A stretch of 64,000 nt of DNA, taken from contig NC_007761.1 of NCBI RefSeq assembly GCF_000092045.1, positions 2,483,001-2,547,000 on the forward strand, written 5' to 3'. The stretch is from Rhizobium etli CFN 42 (GTDB lineage Bacteria > Pseudomonadota > Alphaproteobacteria > Rhizobiales > Rhizobiaceae). This document shows positions 43,991 to 53,126 of this stretch, in pieces (the stretch's first letter is position 1; the number at the start of each line of letters is the position of its first letter). Both the position numbers and the translations under genes were made by a program. The notes beneath the pieces are model-generated. The model was not told where the DNA came from. It saw only the letters and a program-made list of their open reading frames with translations, and searched no databases.

Positions 43991-45769
43991 ATGATGACAC
44001 TTCTGATCATTGCCTATCTCGGAGGCGTGCTGACCATTCTCAGCCCTTGCATCCTCCCTATCCTCCCCTTGGTGTTCGCCCGAGCCGGCCAGCCTTTCGT
44101 CAAGAGCACGCTGCCCATGCTGGCCGGGATGGCTGCTACTTTCGCGTTGGTCGCCACGCTTGCAGCGGTCGGCGGCAGCTGGGCGATCCGTGCCAATGAA
44201 TATGGCCGCCTCGCAGCGATCGTCCTGCTCGCGCTCTTCGGAGCGAGCCTGCTATCTCAGCGCTTTGCAAGCACGCTTGCCCGCCCGATCGTCGATCTCG
44301 GCAACAATCTTCTGAATGCCAGCGGTAGCGGACGCACTGCGCCGACGGTCAGGAGCGCGCTCATCCTCGGCGTCGCCACCGGCCTGCTATGGGCGCCCTG
44401 CGCCGGACCAATTCTCGGCCTCGTGCTGACCGGCGCTGCATTGCAAGGCGCCAACCTGCAGACGACCGCGCTCTTGATCGCCTATGCCGCCGGTGCTGCG
44501 ACTTCGCTTGCCGTCGCCTTGCTTGTCGGCGGTAAGATCTTCGCCGCAATGAAGCGCTCGCTCGGTCTTGGTGATCGAATCCGCCAGGCTGTCGGCGCTG
44601 CCGTGTTGGCGGGCGTGGCGGTTATCGCGCTCGGTCTCGACACCAGCCTGCTGGCGCGCCTTTCCTATGCCAGCACTGCCTCGCTGGAACAGGCCGTTCT
44701 GGACAGGCTGCATGCCAGGCCGGCCGGCGGCACGCCCTCTGCGGTGGCGAGCAACGACACCATCGTTCCCGCGGCCGATGGAAGCAAGCCTTTCCACAGT
44801 GATCTGCCCGTCGAAGCTTATGCGCCTTCCTTCGACGGCGCGGTTGAATGGCTGAACTCGAAGCCTCTGACCAAGGAGCAACTGCGGGGCAAGGTGGTGC
44901 TCGTAGACTTCTGGACCTATTCCTGCATCAACTGCATTCGCACCATTCCCTATGTCAGGGCCTGGGCGGAAAAATATGCGGACCAGGGCCTGGTAGTCGT
45001 CGGCGTGCACGCCCCGGAATTTGCCTTTGAGAAGAAAATCGACAACGTCAAGAAGGCCATCGGCGACTTTCAGATCGGCTATCCGGTTGCGATCGACAAT
45101 GATTACAAAATCTGGCGCGCCTTTGAAAACAGCTACTGGCCTGCCGCCTATCTGATCGATGCCAAAGGTCAGATCCGCTATCATCATTTCGGTGAAGGCA
45201 ACTACGGCAGGACCGAAAAAGCCATCCAGGATCTGCTGCGCGAAGCCGGCAGCCAGATGGCGGATACGGCCCCGGTCGCGCCCGATGCCAGAGGCGTGGA
45301 AGCAGGTCCCGACCTCGCGAATATCCGTTCCGGCGAGACCTACCTCGGCTACGCACAGACCGAAAATTTCGTCTCCCCCGAAGGGCTGCAAGCCGATACG
45401 CCGCAGAACTATTCGATCACCGAGCCCGGCATCAACGCATGGGGCCTGTCCGGCAGCTGGACCATCGGTAAGGATCAGGCAACTCTCGACCAGGCGGGCG
45501 GCGGCATCGCCTATCGCTTCAGCGCCCGCGATCTGCATCTCGTTCTCGGACCCGGCGCCGACGCCAAACCGATCCGCTTCCAGGTGAGGCTCGATGGCAA
45601 GGCGCCAGGACCCGATCACGGCTCCGACATCGATGCCGACGGCAACGGCACGGTGACTGCGACCAGGCTTTACCAGCTGGTGCGCCAGTCAGGCACCGTC
45701 ACCGCCCGCAACTTCGAAGTCCGCTTCCTCGATCCAGGCGTCCAGGCCTACGCCTTCACCTTCGGCTGA
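43991..45769 (+). CDS. dipZ: DipZ-type thiol:disulfide transport protein (CcdA-thioredoxin fusion)
   Basis: 592 residues in three parts. The CcdA-like membrane domain (about 1-230) has the redox cysteines in LSPCILPILP (about 18) and WAPCAGPILG (about 135). The periplasmic thioredoxin/TlpA-like domain has the active site CINC at about 311-314 and VGVHAPEFAFEKK. The C-terminal DipZ beta domain from about 440 includes FVSPEGLQADTPQNY. It moves electrons from cytoplasmic thioredoxin to the periplasm and may reduce oxidised proteins or cytochrome c apoproteins. AAAGGAAACG precedes two ATGs (43991, 43994). It is followed by a second exported hydrolase in the same direction. Confidence 0.92.
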   Translation: MMTLLIIAYLGGVLTILSPCILPILPLVFARAGQPFVKSTLPMLAGMAATFALVATLAAVGGSWAIRANEYGRLAAIVLLALFGASLLSQRFASTLARPIVDLGNNLLNASGSGRTAPTVRSALILGVATGLLWAPCAGPILGLVLTGAALQGANLQTTALLIAYAAGAATSLAVALLVGGKIFAAMKRSLGLGDRIRQAVGAAVLAGVAVIALGLDTSLLARLSYASTASLEQAVLDRLHARPAGGTPSAVASNDTIVPAADGSKPFHSDLPVEAYAPSFDGAVEWLNSKPLTKEQLRGKVVLVDFWTYSCINCIRTIPYVRAWAEKYADQGLVVVGVHAPEFAFEKKIDNVKKAIGDFQIGYPVAIDNDYKIWRAFENSYWPAAYLIDAKGQIRYHHFGEGNYGRTEKAIQDLLREAGSQMADTAPVAPDARGVEAGPDLANIRSGETYLGYAQTENFVSPEGLQADTPQNYSITEPGINAWGLSGSWTIGKDQATLDQAGGGIAYRFSARDLHLVLGPGADAKPIRFQVRLDGKAPGPDHGSDIDADGNGTVTATRLYQLVRQSGTVTARNFEVRFLDPGVQAYAFTFG

Positions 45770-45823
45770 ACCCGAGGCGGTTCCACATCCCGCTCTTCAA
45801 CATCGACCACAAGGAGTAACCTC

Positions 45824-46582
45824 ATGCACAAGCATCTGACTTTCATCGCAGCCCTTGCCTTCGCCACCGCTGGAATCGCGTTCGCAGCCGAGGCTGCCGC
45901 GGTCAAGAACATCGTGATCGTTCACGGCGCGCTGGCCGACGGCTCGAGCTGGCGCAAGGCGACCGAGACTCTCGAAAAGCGCGGTTTCAACGTCACCATC
46001 GTCCAGGAGCCCCTCACCTCACTCGATGACGATGTGGCGGCGACGAAGCGGGTCCTCGACCTCCAGGAAGGACCGACGCTCCTCGTCGGCCACAGCTACG
46101 GAGGCATGGTCATCACCGAAGCCGGCAACAATCCAGGCGTTGTGGGCCTCGTCTACGTCGCCGCCTTCCAGCCCGACAAGGGGGAAAGCCTGCTAAGCCT
46201 CGCCAGTTCGAAGCCGGCCGGCAGCATGGACATCAAGGAAACGAAAGACGGAAAATATCTCTATCTCGACCCGGGCGCCTTCGCGGCTGATTTTGCCGCC
46301 GACCTGCCCAAAGCAGAGTCCGACTTTCTGGCAAAATCCCAGGTCTTCGCCGCGAAACAGGCTTTTGCGGCCAAGATCGGCGAGCCGGCATGGCGGACGA
46401 AGCCGAGCTGGTCGATCATCGCCACGGAGGATCACGCCATCAACCCTGACCTCGAACGCGACATGGCGAAACGAGCCGGCAGCGAAGTGACTGAGATCAA
46501 AGCCAGCCACGCCGTCTTCGCATCCCAACCGGAAAAGGTCGCCGAGGTCATCGAGAAGGCGGCAAGCAAGACCGGCAGGTAG
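45824..46582 (+). CDS. Exported alpha/beta hydrolase (EstC/salicylate esterase-like)
   Basis: 252 residues with a Sec signal peptide (HLTFIAALAFATAGIAFA). The serine-hydrolase fold has the HGALADGSSW oxyanion region, the GHSYGGMV nucleophile elbow near 89, an acidic residue in TEDHAINPDLE near 205 and a His in KASHAVFAS. This is the plant/bacterial pattern of methyl-ester hydrolases. It starts 54 nt after dipZ, so they form a two-gene unit. The substrate is unknown. Confidence 0.87.
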   Translation: MHKHLTFIAALAFATAGIAFAAEAAAVKNIVIVHGALADGSSWRKATETLEKRGFNVTIVQEPLTSLDDDVAATKRVLDLQEGPTLLVGHSYGGMVITEAGNNPGVVGLVYVAAFQPDKGESLLSLASSKPAGSMDIKETKDGKYLYLDPGAFAADFAADLPKAESDFLAKSQVFAAKQAFAAKIGEPAWRTKPSWSIIATEDHAINPDLERDMAKRAGSEVTEIKASHAVFASQPEKVAEVIEKAASKTGR

Positions 46583-46707
46583 GCAGGACGGGCGGCTGGT
46601 GCGAGAACTGCACGTGCCGCACGCATCCAACCTTTTAGCTAGGACCGAGGAGTTCGAGCAGGATCATTCCACTCTTCCCGTGCCCCAGCCGCAAAGCAAA
46701 AGCCAGA

Positions 46708-46735
46708 TGCCCCTCTCCACGAATGGAGAGGGGCA
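46708..46735. terminator. Bidirectional hairpin between hydrolase and OmpA-family genes
   Basis: A perfect 12-bp stem TGCCCCTCTCCA / TGGAGAGGGGCA with a CGAA tetraloop, placed between convergent genes. There is no long U tract on either side, so termination is inferred from position and strength. Confidence 0.6.
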
Positions 46736-46741
46736 CAGCAT

Positions 46742-48958
46742 TTACCGGTTGGCTGCGACTGGGCGAACCAGTGGGGTGACGCGGCGGATGGTGACGCGCC
46801 GGTTTTCTTGTTCGGGGCCTGGTGTGTTGACCTTCAGGTAACGCTCGCCATAGCCCTGCGTCGCCATGTTTTCCGGCGGGATGCCGTAAACGTCTGAGAG
46901 CACGTTGGCGACCGATTCCGCTCGCTGGTCGGAAAGGACCAGGTTGCTCTGGTCTGAACCGACAGCGTCCGTATGACCTTCGATCAGGAAGGTTTCGCTC
47001 GGATCCTTCTTCAGCACCTGGTTGATCGCGTCGGCAACCTTGCGCAATGTGCGCGCTTGGGTCATCGGGATCTCGGCGCTTCCGGTCGCGAAGGTGATCG
47101 TGTCAAGGTCGATCCGGCGCACCTTATCGCGAATACGGGCGGAATATCTCACCTCGTCAAGCGAATAGACACGCTCCACCTGCTCGACTGGGGGCTCGCT
47201 GAGGAATTCGTAGTAGTCCCGGTCAGGATCGCTGCTGGTGTCGATGATATAGTCGTTGAGCGGGACACGCAGCCGCATTGGCGGCAAATCAGCACCCGGG
47301 TCATCGAAATAGCCGCGATCAGGATCCTCGTAGAGTTCAGGTGAGTAGTAGAGCACATATTCGCGCCCGCGGGCATCGACGCGCGACCGCTGGATGATGT
47401 CGCCGTAGCGGTTTCGGATAGTAACGATGCGATAGCCCTCAGGCCGCGTGATGGTCTCGCGGTAGCGGTTGTCCGGCAGCTCTTCATAGATCGGCCGTTC
47501 GCCGTCACGCACGAACCGTCTGTCGTCGTCACTGCGCACGATCACCTGGTTATTGTACTGGATGATCAGCCGGTTATCGTCGGTCTGGTCGTCGATGCGC
47601 GCTCCCTCGGGACGGGCAAATTGCGGCCGCGTGTCGAGCCTCGTGCCCTTCTCGCTGGTCACTGCCTCGAGCTTAATCGCCGGCGCAGCCGCCGCCGCAG
47701 CGGCCTGCGCATCGGCATCCGAGGTCGGCACCTTCACCTCCTGGCTCTCGGCCCGCAGCTTGTCGCGGTCACGGCGGCTTTCGCGGCCCTTGCTGCGATC
47801 GGCATCCTTGTCGCTGTCGAGCACGGCCGCACCATTCTCGACCGGCAGCACGACGGTTTCGTTGCTCTTGGCCGGGTCGGCGGCAATCGCCTTGCGGCGC
47901 TGCAACTCCTCGGGTGAAACCTTTTCCGGCGCAGGAAGAGCCTGCTCCACCTGCTGGCCGCCGCTGGTATCCGGCGCCGGCTGGGCCGTGTCGGTGGCGG
48001 GCGCAGCGGGCTGTTTGGCGGCAGGCTGTTCGCCACCGGGCTGTTCGCCGGCGGGCTGTTTGGCGACGGGTTGCTCACCGGCGGGCTGTTTGGCGGCAGG
48101 CTTTGCAGCTGTGCCCTCCGTCGGCGCTTCGGCGGGCGTAGCTTCAGGAGCGGCCGCCTTGTCTTCGGCTGGCTTCACCGCCGGTGCTGCAGCCTCGCCC
48201 TTCTTCGGCTTCTTGGCAGGAGCTTCGGCAGCGGGTTTTGCCTCCGGCTCGACTGCGGGTTTGGCCTGCTCCTCAGTCGGCGTCACCGCCTCGGGTGCGG
48301 CAGTCTCGGTCTTAGCCTTGCCCTTATCTCGGCTCTGGGCCTTGTCTTGACCCTTTTCCCGTTTGCTACCTTCCGGCTTGACTTCGGGCTGGGCCTGTTC
48401 CGCCTCCGGCTGGGCTTGCTTTGCGGCCGGCTGCTGTTCAGGCTCCGGCTGAGCCTCCGGCTCGGCTTGCTCAGCCTGCTGCTTCTTCGGCTTTTTCGGC
48501 TTTTCCTGCGTTACCGGCTGCTGTTCTTCCTGCTGCGGCTCGGCCTCCGGCTGGGCTGCCTGCTTGGCTTTCCGCTCCGGCTTGCTTTCGGCCTTCGGCG
48601 CGGGCTCCTCCTTCGGCGCTTCGGCCTTCGGCGGTTCCGGCTCTGCCTTGGGTTCGGGCGCAGGCGCCTCCTTGCGCTCGGCCTTCGGTTTCCCGGCAGG
48701 AGCCTCCTTCGGCTGCTCGGCCGCCGGCGCCTGTTCGGCCGGGGCTTCCTCCTTCTGCCTGCGCTTCTTCTTCAAGAGCTCCTCTTCGGAGGGCGCGTCC
48801 TGTGCCACTTCGAAACTGCCCTGTTCGATCTGCCGCGCGGCCGCAGCCTCGGGCGCGGAGCCGCGCGCGGCAACCATTGCAGATGCCGGCTGCAGCGCCA
48901 GCGACAGGGAAAGCAGCGGGAAAGCTGCGCTTGCAAACAATCTTGATTTCTTGCCCAT
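46742..48958 (-). CDS. OmpA-family protein with long Ala/Pro/Glu/Lys-rich segment
   Basis: 738 residues. The signal peptide (MGKKSRLFASAAFPLL...PASA) is followed by about 330 residues of low complexity dominated by A, P, E, K and Q, with short repeats such as KQPAGEQP. A conserved middle region follows (RPEGARIDDQTDDNRLIIQYNNQVIVRSDDD to SRVDARGREYVLYYS), then a C-terminal OmpA domain with ITFATGSAEI, LIEGHTDAVGSD and LSDQRAESVANVL, which binds peptidoglycan. The ATG at 48958 has GAGG 8 nt upstream and is preferred. The disordered part could span the periplasm as a tether. The strand opposite the low-complexity part is fully open, but this is a shadow of its codon bias. Confidence 0.9.
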   Translation of the reverse strand: MGKKSRLFASAAFPLLSLSLALQPASAMVAARGSAPEAAAARQIEQGSFEVAQDAPSEEELLKKKRRQKEEAPAEQAPAAEQPKEAPAGKPKAERKEAPAPEPKAEPEPPKAEAPKEEPAPKAESKPERKAKQAAQPEAEPQQEEQQPVTQEKPKKPKKQQAEQAEPEAQPEPEQQPAAKQAQPEAEQAQPEVKPEGSKREKGQDKAQSRDKGKAKTETAAPEAVTPTEEQAKPAVEPEAKPAAEAPAKKPKKGEAAAPAVKPAEDKAAAPEATPAEAPTEGTAAKPAAKQPAGEQPVAKQPAGEQPGGEQPAAKQPAAPATDTAQPAPDTSGGQQVEQALPAPEKVSPEELQRRKAIAADPAKSNETVVLPVENGAAVLDSDKDADRSKGRESRRDRDKLRAESQEVKVPTSDADAQAAAAAAAPAIKLEAVTSEKGTRLDTRPQFARPEGARIDDQTDDNRLIIQYNNQVIVRSDDDRRFVRDGERPIYEELPDNRYRETITRPEGYRIVTIRNRYGDIIQRSRVDARGREYVLYYSPELYEDPDRGYFDDPGADLPPMRLRVPLNDYIIDTSSDPDRDYYEFLSEPPVEQVERVYSLDEVRYSARIRDKVRRIDLDTITFATGSAEIPMTQARTLRKVADAINQVLKKDPSETFLIEGHTDAVGSDQSNLVLSDQRAESVANVLSDVYGIPPENMATQGYGERYLKVNTPGPEQENRRVTIRRVTPLVRPVAANR

Positions 48959-49288
48959 CGGGTTTCCTCGATCCTGTTTGAGCTTCATGAAGGCCGACAG
49001 GCCTCGGTTCGCCCTAGTTTCGCAATGAGGCGAAACGGCGAATTGGCAAAGCGCCAAACCGCCGATTTGTTCCGTTTCTAGGAATTCGCGGATTAACCTC
49101 CCGTGAATGTTGCAGTCTGCTTTCGTTCATCTCGCCTGTTATTTGCACCGTACAATTCCGTGGGATTTCTGTTGCATTTCCGTGAAAAAAAGTCTGATTA
49201 TCGCCGCAAGGCGGTGCCCGTCACCGTTGAACAGCAGCCGTCAGCCCAAGACAAAAAAGCGCGATGGCTACCAACTGAGAGGATCCTC

Positions 49289-50062
49289 ATGCATATCTCT
49301 ACCCGTATCTTCGCGGCAGCCTCGATCGCGGCAATGTCGCTCTTCGCCGGGTCGGCCATGGCCGATGGCGAGAAATACGTGATCGGCACCGATTCGACCT
49401 ATCCGCCTTTCGAATTCGTCGATGCCAGCGGCACCATCCAGGGCTTCGACATCGATATCGCCAAGGCGCTCTGTGCCGAAATGAAGGCCGAATGCTCCTT
49501 CGTCAGCACCGACTGGGATGGCATCATCCCGGCTCTGAACGCCAAGAAGTTCGACATGATCGTCTCCTCCATGTCGATCACGCCGGAGCGCCTGAAGCTC
49601 GTCGACTTCTCCAACAAGTACTACAACACCCCTCCGGCCATCGCCGTGCCGAAGGATTCGAAGATCACTGACGTTGCCGGCCTGAAGGGCAAGGTGATCG
49701 GCGCACAGACTTCCACGACGCATGCCAACTACGCCGAGAAGCACCTCGCCGACACCGAGCTGAAGCTCTATCCGACGGCCGACGAATACAAGCTCGACGT
49801 TTCCAGCGGCCGTGTCGATGCGGTCATCGACGACGTTGTCGTTCTCTCCGAATGGGTCAAGTCCGACGCCGGCGCCTGCTGCAAGATCCTGACGACCCTG
49901 CCGGTCGACAAGGAAATCAACGGCAACGGCGCCGGTATCGCCATCCGCAAGGGCGATCCGCTGAAGGAAAAGCTCAACACTGCGATCGCTGCGATCCGCG
50001 CCAGCGGTGAGTACAAGAAGATCCAGGACAAGTACTTCGATTTCGACGTTTACGGCGAATAA
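49289..50062 (+). CDS. Amino-acid ABC transporter periplasmic binding protein
   Basis: 257 residues of the family-3 binding proteins (lysine/arginine/ornithine/histidine type). Signal peptide cleaved near GSAMA-D24. GTDSTYPPFEFVD, GFDIDIAKALCAEM, IPALNAKKFDMIVSSMSITPERL and the Arg of TPERL are the ligand-binding residues for the alpha-amino and carboxyl groups. GAGAGGATCC precedes the ATG. It is followed by a strong terminator-like hairpin and then two permease genes. It could bind a basic amino acid or an opine; this cannot be decided from sequence alone. Confidence 0.9.
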   Translation: MHISTRIFAAASIAAMSLFAGSAMADGEKYVIGTDSTYPPFEFVDASGTIQGFDIDIAKALCAEMKAECSFVSTDWDGIIPALNAKKFDMIVSSMSITPERLKLVDFSNKYYNTPPAIAVPKDSKITDVAGLKGKVIGAQTSTTHANYAEKHLADTELKLYPTADEYKLDVSSGRVDAVIDDVVVLSEWVKSDAGACCKILTTLPVDKEINGNGAGIAIRKGDPLKEKLNTAIAAIRASGEYKKIQDKYFDFDVYGE

Positions 50063-50089
50063 GAAATTCGGTATCTGGCCGATCAAGCG

Positions 50090-50122
50090 AATGGCGGAAG
50101 GCTTGCTCTTCCGCCATTTTTG
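50090..50122 (+). terminator. Terminator/attenuator after the binding-protein gene
   Basis: AATGGCGGAAG / CTTCCGCCATT, an 11-bp perfect stem with a 7-nt loop followed by TTTTTG. Partial read-through would give high binding protein and low permease levels, the usual stoichiometry. Confidence 0.8.
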
Positions 50123-50175
50123 TTTGACAAAGGTGGCAAGATCAAAACGGCAAAAGCCGTGAGGGGAATTCTCGC

Positions 50176-50982
50176 ATGGGCGGATTGTTTTCCGCGCTCG
50201 GCTCCTTCTGGAGCTGGATTGTGCACATTTTCGATCCGCTTTGCGGACCCGTCGGCATCTTCACCTGGTTAGGTCAGTCGACGATTCTTGCTTGTGGCGA
50301 TACCGGCTGGGGCGACGAAATCGCCCTTGGTCTGCAGGTCACAGTATCGGTGGCGATCGTTACCCTGCCGATCGGCCTTGTCATCGGCTTCCTCGTGGCT
50401 CTCGGGCAGCAGTCGGAAGAAAAATCGCTGCGGCTGGCGGCCGGCATCTACACGACGATCTTCCGCGGCCTGCCGGAGCTTCTGACGCTATTCATCATCT
50501 ATTACGGCATGCAGATGCTCATCCAGTCTCTCCTGGAGCTTGCCGGCTATGTCGGGCCGCCGGTCGAGATCAACGCCTTCCTGGCCGGCGTGATCGCTTT
50601 GTCGGTCGTCTTCTCCGCCTATTGCTCGGAGGTGCTGCTTTCGGCCTTCCGCGCTATTCCTAAAGGCCAATATGAGGCGGGAGATTCGCTCGGCCTGCAT
50701 CGCGGCCGCACGCTGCGGCTCGTCATCCTGCCGCAGCTTGTTCGCATCGCCCTCCCCGGTCTGACGAACCTCTGGATGGTGCTGCTGAAGGACACGTCCT
50801 ACGTCTCGATCATCAGCCTTGCCGACATCCTGCGCCAGACGAGCGTCGCTGTGCGGGTGACCAAGGAACCGTTCTTCTTCTATGGTATCGCCTGCTGTCT
50901 CTATCTGGTGCTCGCTATCCTCTCCTCCTTCCTGCTTGCCTATGTCGACCGCTGGGCCAAACGTTCGGAGGTCCGCCGATGA
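50176..50982 (+). CDS. Amino-acid ABC transporter permease (HisQ-type)
   Basis: 268 residues with about five membrane helices. The ABC permease loop contains EAGDSLGLHRGRTLRLVILPQLVRIALPGL (the EAA motif variant), and GLPELLTLFIIYYG precedes it. GAGGGGAA stands before the ATG. It overlaps the second permease gene by 4 nt (ATGA). No ATP-binding gene follows, so the ATPase must be encoded elsewhere or shared with another transporter. Confidence 0.9.
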   Translation: MGGLFSALGSFWSWIVHIFDPLCGPVGIFTWLGQSTILACGDTGWGDEIALGLQVTVSVAIVTLPIGLVIGFLVALGQQSEEKSLRLAAGIYTTIFRGLPELLTLFIIYYGMQMLIQSLLELAGYVGPPVEINAFLAGVIALSVVFSAYCSEVLLSAFRAIPKGQYEAGDSLGLHRGRTLRLVILPQLVRIALPGLTNLWMVLLKDTSYVSIISLADILRQTSVAVRVTKEPFFFYGIACCLYLVLAILSSFLLAYVDRWAKRSEVRR

Positions 50983-51809
50983 GCTACGCTGAGACATTGA
51001 TCCCGCCGCAGCCTGCACCTCGCAAGGTGGCAAAGCCGGTCACGGCGGCACGCCTGTGCGGCTACGTCTTCGTTGTGGTCTGGGCTCTGTTCGCCGCGCT
51101 GCTGATCTTCACCGTCATCAACGGCTGGGATCCGGAGAAATTCACCCGCTACGGACCGCGTTATCTGCACGGGCTCTGGGTGACGCTCAGCCTGGTTGCC
51201 ATCTCCGTCGTTTGCGGCGCCATCCTTTCCCTGCCGCTCGCTATGGCGCGGCTGTCGAAGAACCGGGCTCTTAACTGGTTCGCCTATGGCTATATATATT
51301 TCTTCCGCGGCACGCCGCTGCTGGCACAGCTCTTCCTGGTCTATTACGGCCTCGGCGTCTTCCGCCCGCAGCTGGAAGCCGTCGGCATCTGGTGGTTTTT
51401 CCGCGAGGCCTGGTATTGCGGCCTTCTTGCCATGACGATCAATACGGCGGCCTATCAGGCGGAAATTCTGCGCGGTGCAATCGAGAGCGTACCGCACGGC
51501 CAGCGCGAAGCAGCGGCTGCCCTCGGCATCCATAGGATCATCGCCTTCCGCAAGATCATCCTGCCGCAGGCCTTCATCGTGGCGCTTCGCCCCTACGGCA
51601 ACGAGATCATCCTTTTGATCAAAGGCTCGGCGGTCGTCGCCATCATCACCGTGCTCGATCTGATGGGCGAAACCCGCTACGCCTTCTCCCGCACCTTCGA
51701 CTACCAGACCTATCTCTGGGCAGCGATCTTCTACCTCACCATCGTCGAGGCGCTACGCCATCTCTGGGCATGGATCGAGCGTCGACTGACGCGGCATCTC
51801 AAGCGCTGA
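50979..51809 (+). CDS. Amino-acid ABC transporter permease (HisM-type)
   Basis: 276 residues: about 45 N-terminal residues, then five membrane helices, with FFRGTPLLAQLFLVYYGLG and the EAA loop QREAAAALGIHRIIAFRKIILPQAF. It is the second of two permeases that heterodimerise. It is coupled to the first by an ATGA overlap. No ATPase follows; usg comes next after 210 bp. Confidence 0.9.
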   Translation: MSYAETLIPPQPAPRKVAKPVTAARLCGYVFVVVWALFAALLIFTVINGWDPEKFTRYGPRYLHGLWVTLSLVAISVVCGAILSLPLAMARLSKNRALNWFAYGYIYFFRGTPLLAQLFLVYYGLGVFRPQLEAVGIWWFFREAWYCGLLAMTINTAAYQAEILRGAIESVPHGQREAAAALGIHRIIAFRKIILPQAFIVALRPYGNEIILLIKGSAVVAIITVLDLMGETRYAFSRTFDYQTYLWAAIFYLTIVEALRHLWAWIERRLTRHLKR

Positions 51810-52019
51810 GAATGACGCCAAAAGCGTATCGCAGTTTTGGAACGGCGGATTGCTAAAGCAGCTTGGCAGCACTCGCATCAATATGCTGCCAAACCATTGA
51901 AAACAAAAAAGAATACTTCCTTTGCAGAGCATCTGTTAAGCTTGCATTAACCACTCGCGTGCTTCCATTTCACGTGGCGCTAATAAAGCGCGAGCGGGAA
52001 CGAGAAGAAGCTGAATACG

Positions 52020-52286
52020 ATGCACAAGGACATGGAAAAGCAACTGCAGGGTTACGGTTTGACGACCGCCCAGATCCTCTACCACCTGCCGGATCACCCG
52101 ACGATCCTGCAGACTTACGTCTGGCAGGATTATGACCTCGCACCCGATTTTCCTGAGATGCGCGGTTTCCTGAAATTTTGGCAGGAGAAGCTCGACGGGC
52201 CGTTACACTCGGTGCGCTACGTCCACCGCAAGCTGATTTCGGCAACCGAGTGGCGGGCGCTGAAGGGTGAGTTCATCTTGCACTGA
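52020..52286 (+). CDS. usg: Usg protein
   Basis: 88 residues matching the alphaproteobacterial Usg family: GYGLTTAQILYHLPDHPTILQTYVWQDYDLAPDFP and a C-terminal KLISATEWRALKGEF. The family was named from a gene near trpF in Caulobacter; its function is unknown. Two ATGs (52020, 52032) are possible. The stop codon abuts the stop of the DUF2270 gene on the other strand with no bases between. Confidence 0.85.
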   Translation: MHKDMEKQLQGYGLTTAQILYHLPDHPTILQTYVWQDYDLAPDFPEMRGFLKFWQEKLDGPLHSVRYVHRKLISATEWRALKGEFILH

Positions 52287-53012
52287 TCAGACATGCGCCT
52301 CGCCATGACCGAATTCGCCCTCGTTGCGATCCGGACGCAGCGCGAAATAGAGCATGCCGAGATAGAAGACGGCGACTGCTGCGATGACCGCAAGGCCGGG
52401 AACCGGCCCGAGCACGGCGTTGTCGATGACATAGGTCCACGATTGCGCCTGTAGCGTCGGTACACCCTCCGTTTGCAGTTTCGGCGTCGAAATCTTCAGG
52501 CACCAGGCAAGCAGCAGGATAAAATACATCCAGCCGTAGTTGCGTTTCAGCCGCCGATGCATTGCTTCCCCATAACTGAGCAGGAAGCGTGGATGACGCA
52601 GGCTGTTGGCGATCACCGCAGCCCATTCGCTGCCGGCCGAAGCGTTCGGCGCCATGATTTGCGCGAAATAACAGCGCTCGATCTGCCGGATTCGGGCGCG
52701 GTAGATATCAAAGAAGCGGTAGCGCCGCGCCTCGATTATCAGAAGCAGCGTCACCAGCATCATACCGAACAGCAGCACGCCATGATGCGAGGTCGGCGTC
52801 GAGAGCGACACCGAAAGCAGCGCCGCCACCACGGTAATCGCCCAGTTGGACGTCCGGTCGATGCGGTCGCGCCAGCTCGTCATCCGCCCGAGTTCGCCGC
52901 GGTAATAATGGCTGAGCGTATTGGTGATCTCGCCCGGCGTTGTGGGCAGCAGCAAGGGGCGCTCACCCTCTTCTTCCCTTGCCGGTGGCATCCTGTCTTG
53001 CTCCGCTTTCAT
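52287..53012 (-). CDS. DUF2270 integral membrane protein
   Basis: 241 residues: a charged N-terminus (MKAEQDRMPPAREEEGE), then LSHYYRGELGRMTSWRDRIDRTSNWAI, which is the DUF2270 hallmark, two membrane helices near 75-120, a cytoplasmic stretch with ARIRQIERCYFAQIM and two more helices near the C-terminus. The ATG at 53012 has GGGAGGA 7 nt upstream and is clearly better than those at 53045 and 53087. The function is unknown. It is divergent from the methyltransferase gene. Confidence 0.82.
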   Translation of the reverse strand: MKAEQDRMPPAREEEGERPLLLPTTPGEITNTLSHYYRGELGRMTSWRDRIDRTSNWAITVVAALLSVSLSTPTSHHGVLLFGMMLVTLLLIIEARRYRFFDIYRARIRQIERCYFAQIMAPNASAGSEWAAVIANSLRHPRFLLSYGEAMHRRLKRNYGWMYFILLLAWCLKISTPKLQTEGVPTLQAQSWTYVIDNAVLGPVPGLAVIAAVAVFYLGMLYFALRPDRNEGEFGHGEAHV

Positions 53013-53126
53013 GGCATTTCCTCCCGTCGTCTTCTTTTTGGCCATTCTGCGCCTGTAGCCGCGCCATTGCAAAACATCGAAAGCCACCGTAGAGCCATGC
53101 CTGAAAACAAAAGGACATGAACCGCG

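Noticed and set aside
48071..48946. A 291-residue open frame on the plus strand rich in Leu, Gly and Arg
   Set aside because: It is the exact complement of the low-complexity Ala/Pro/Glu/Lys segment of the OmpA-family gene; composition bias leaves the opposite frame open.
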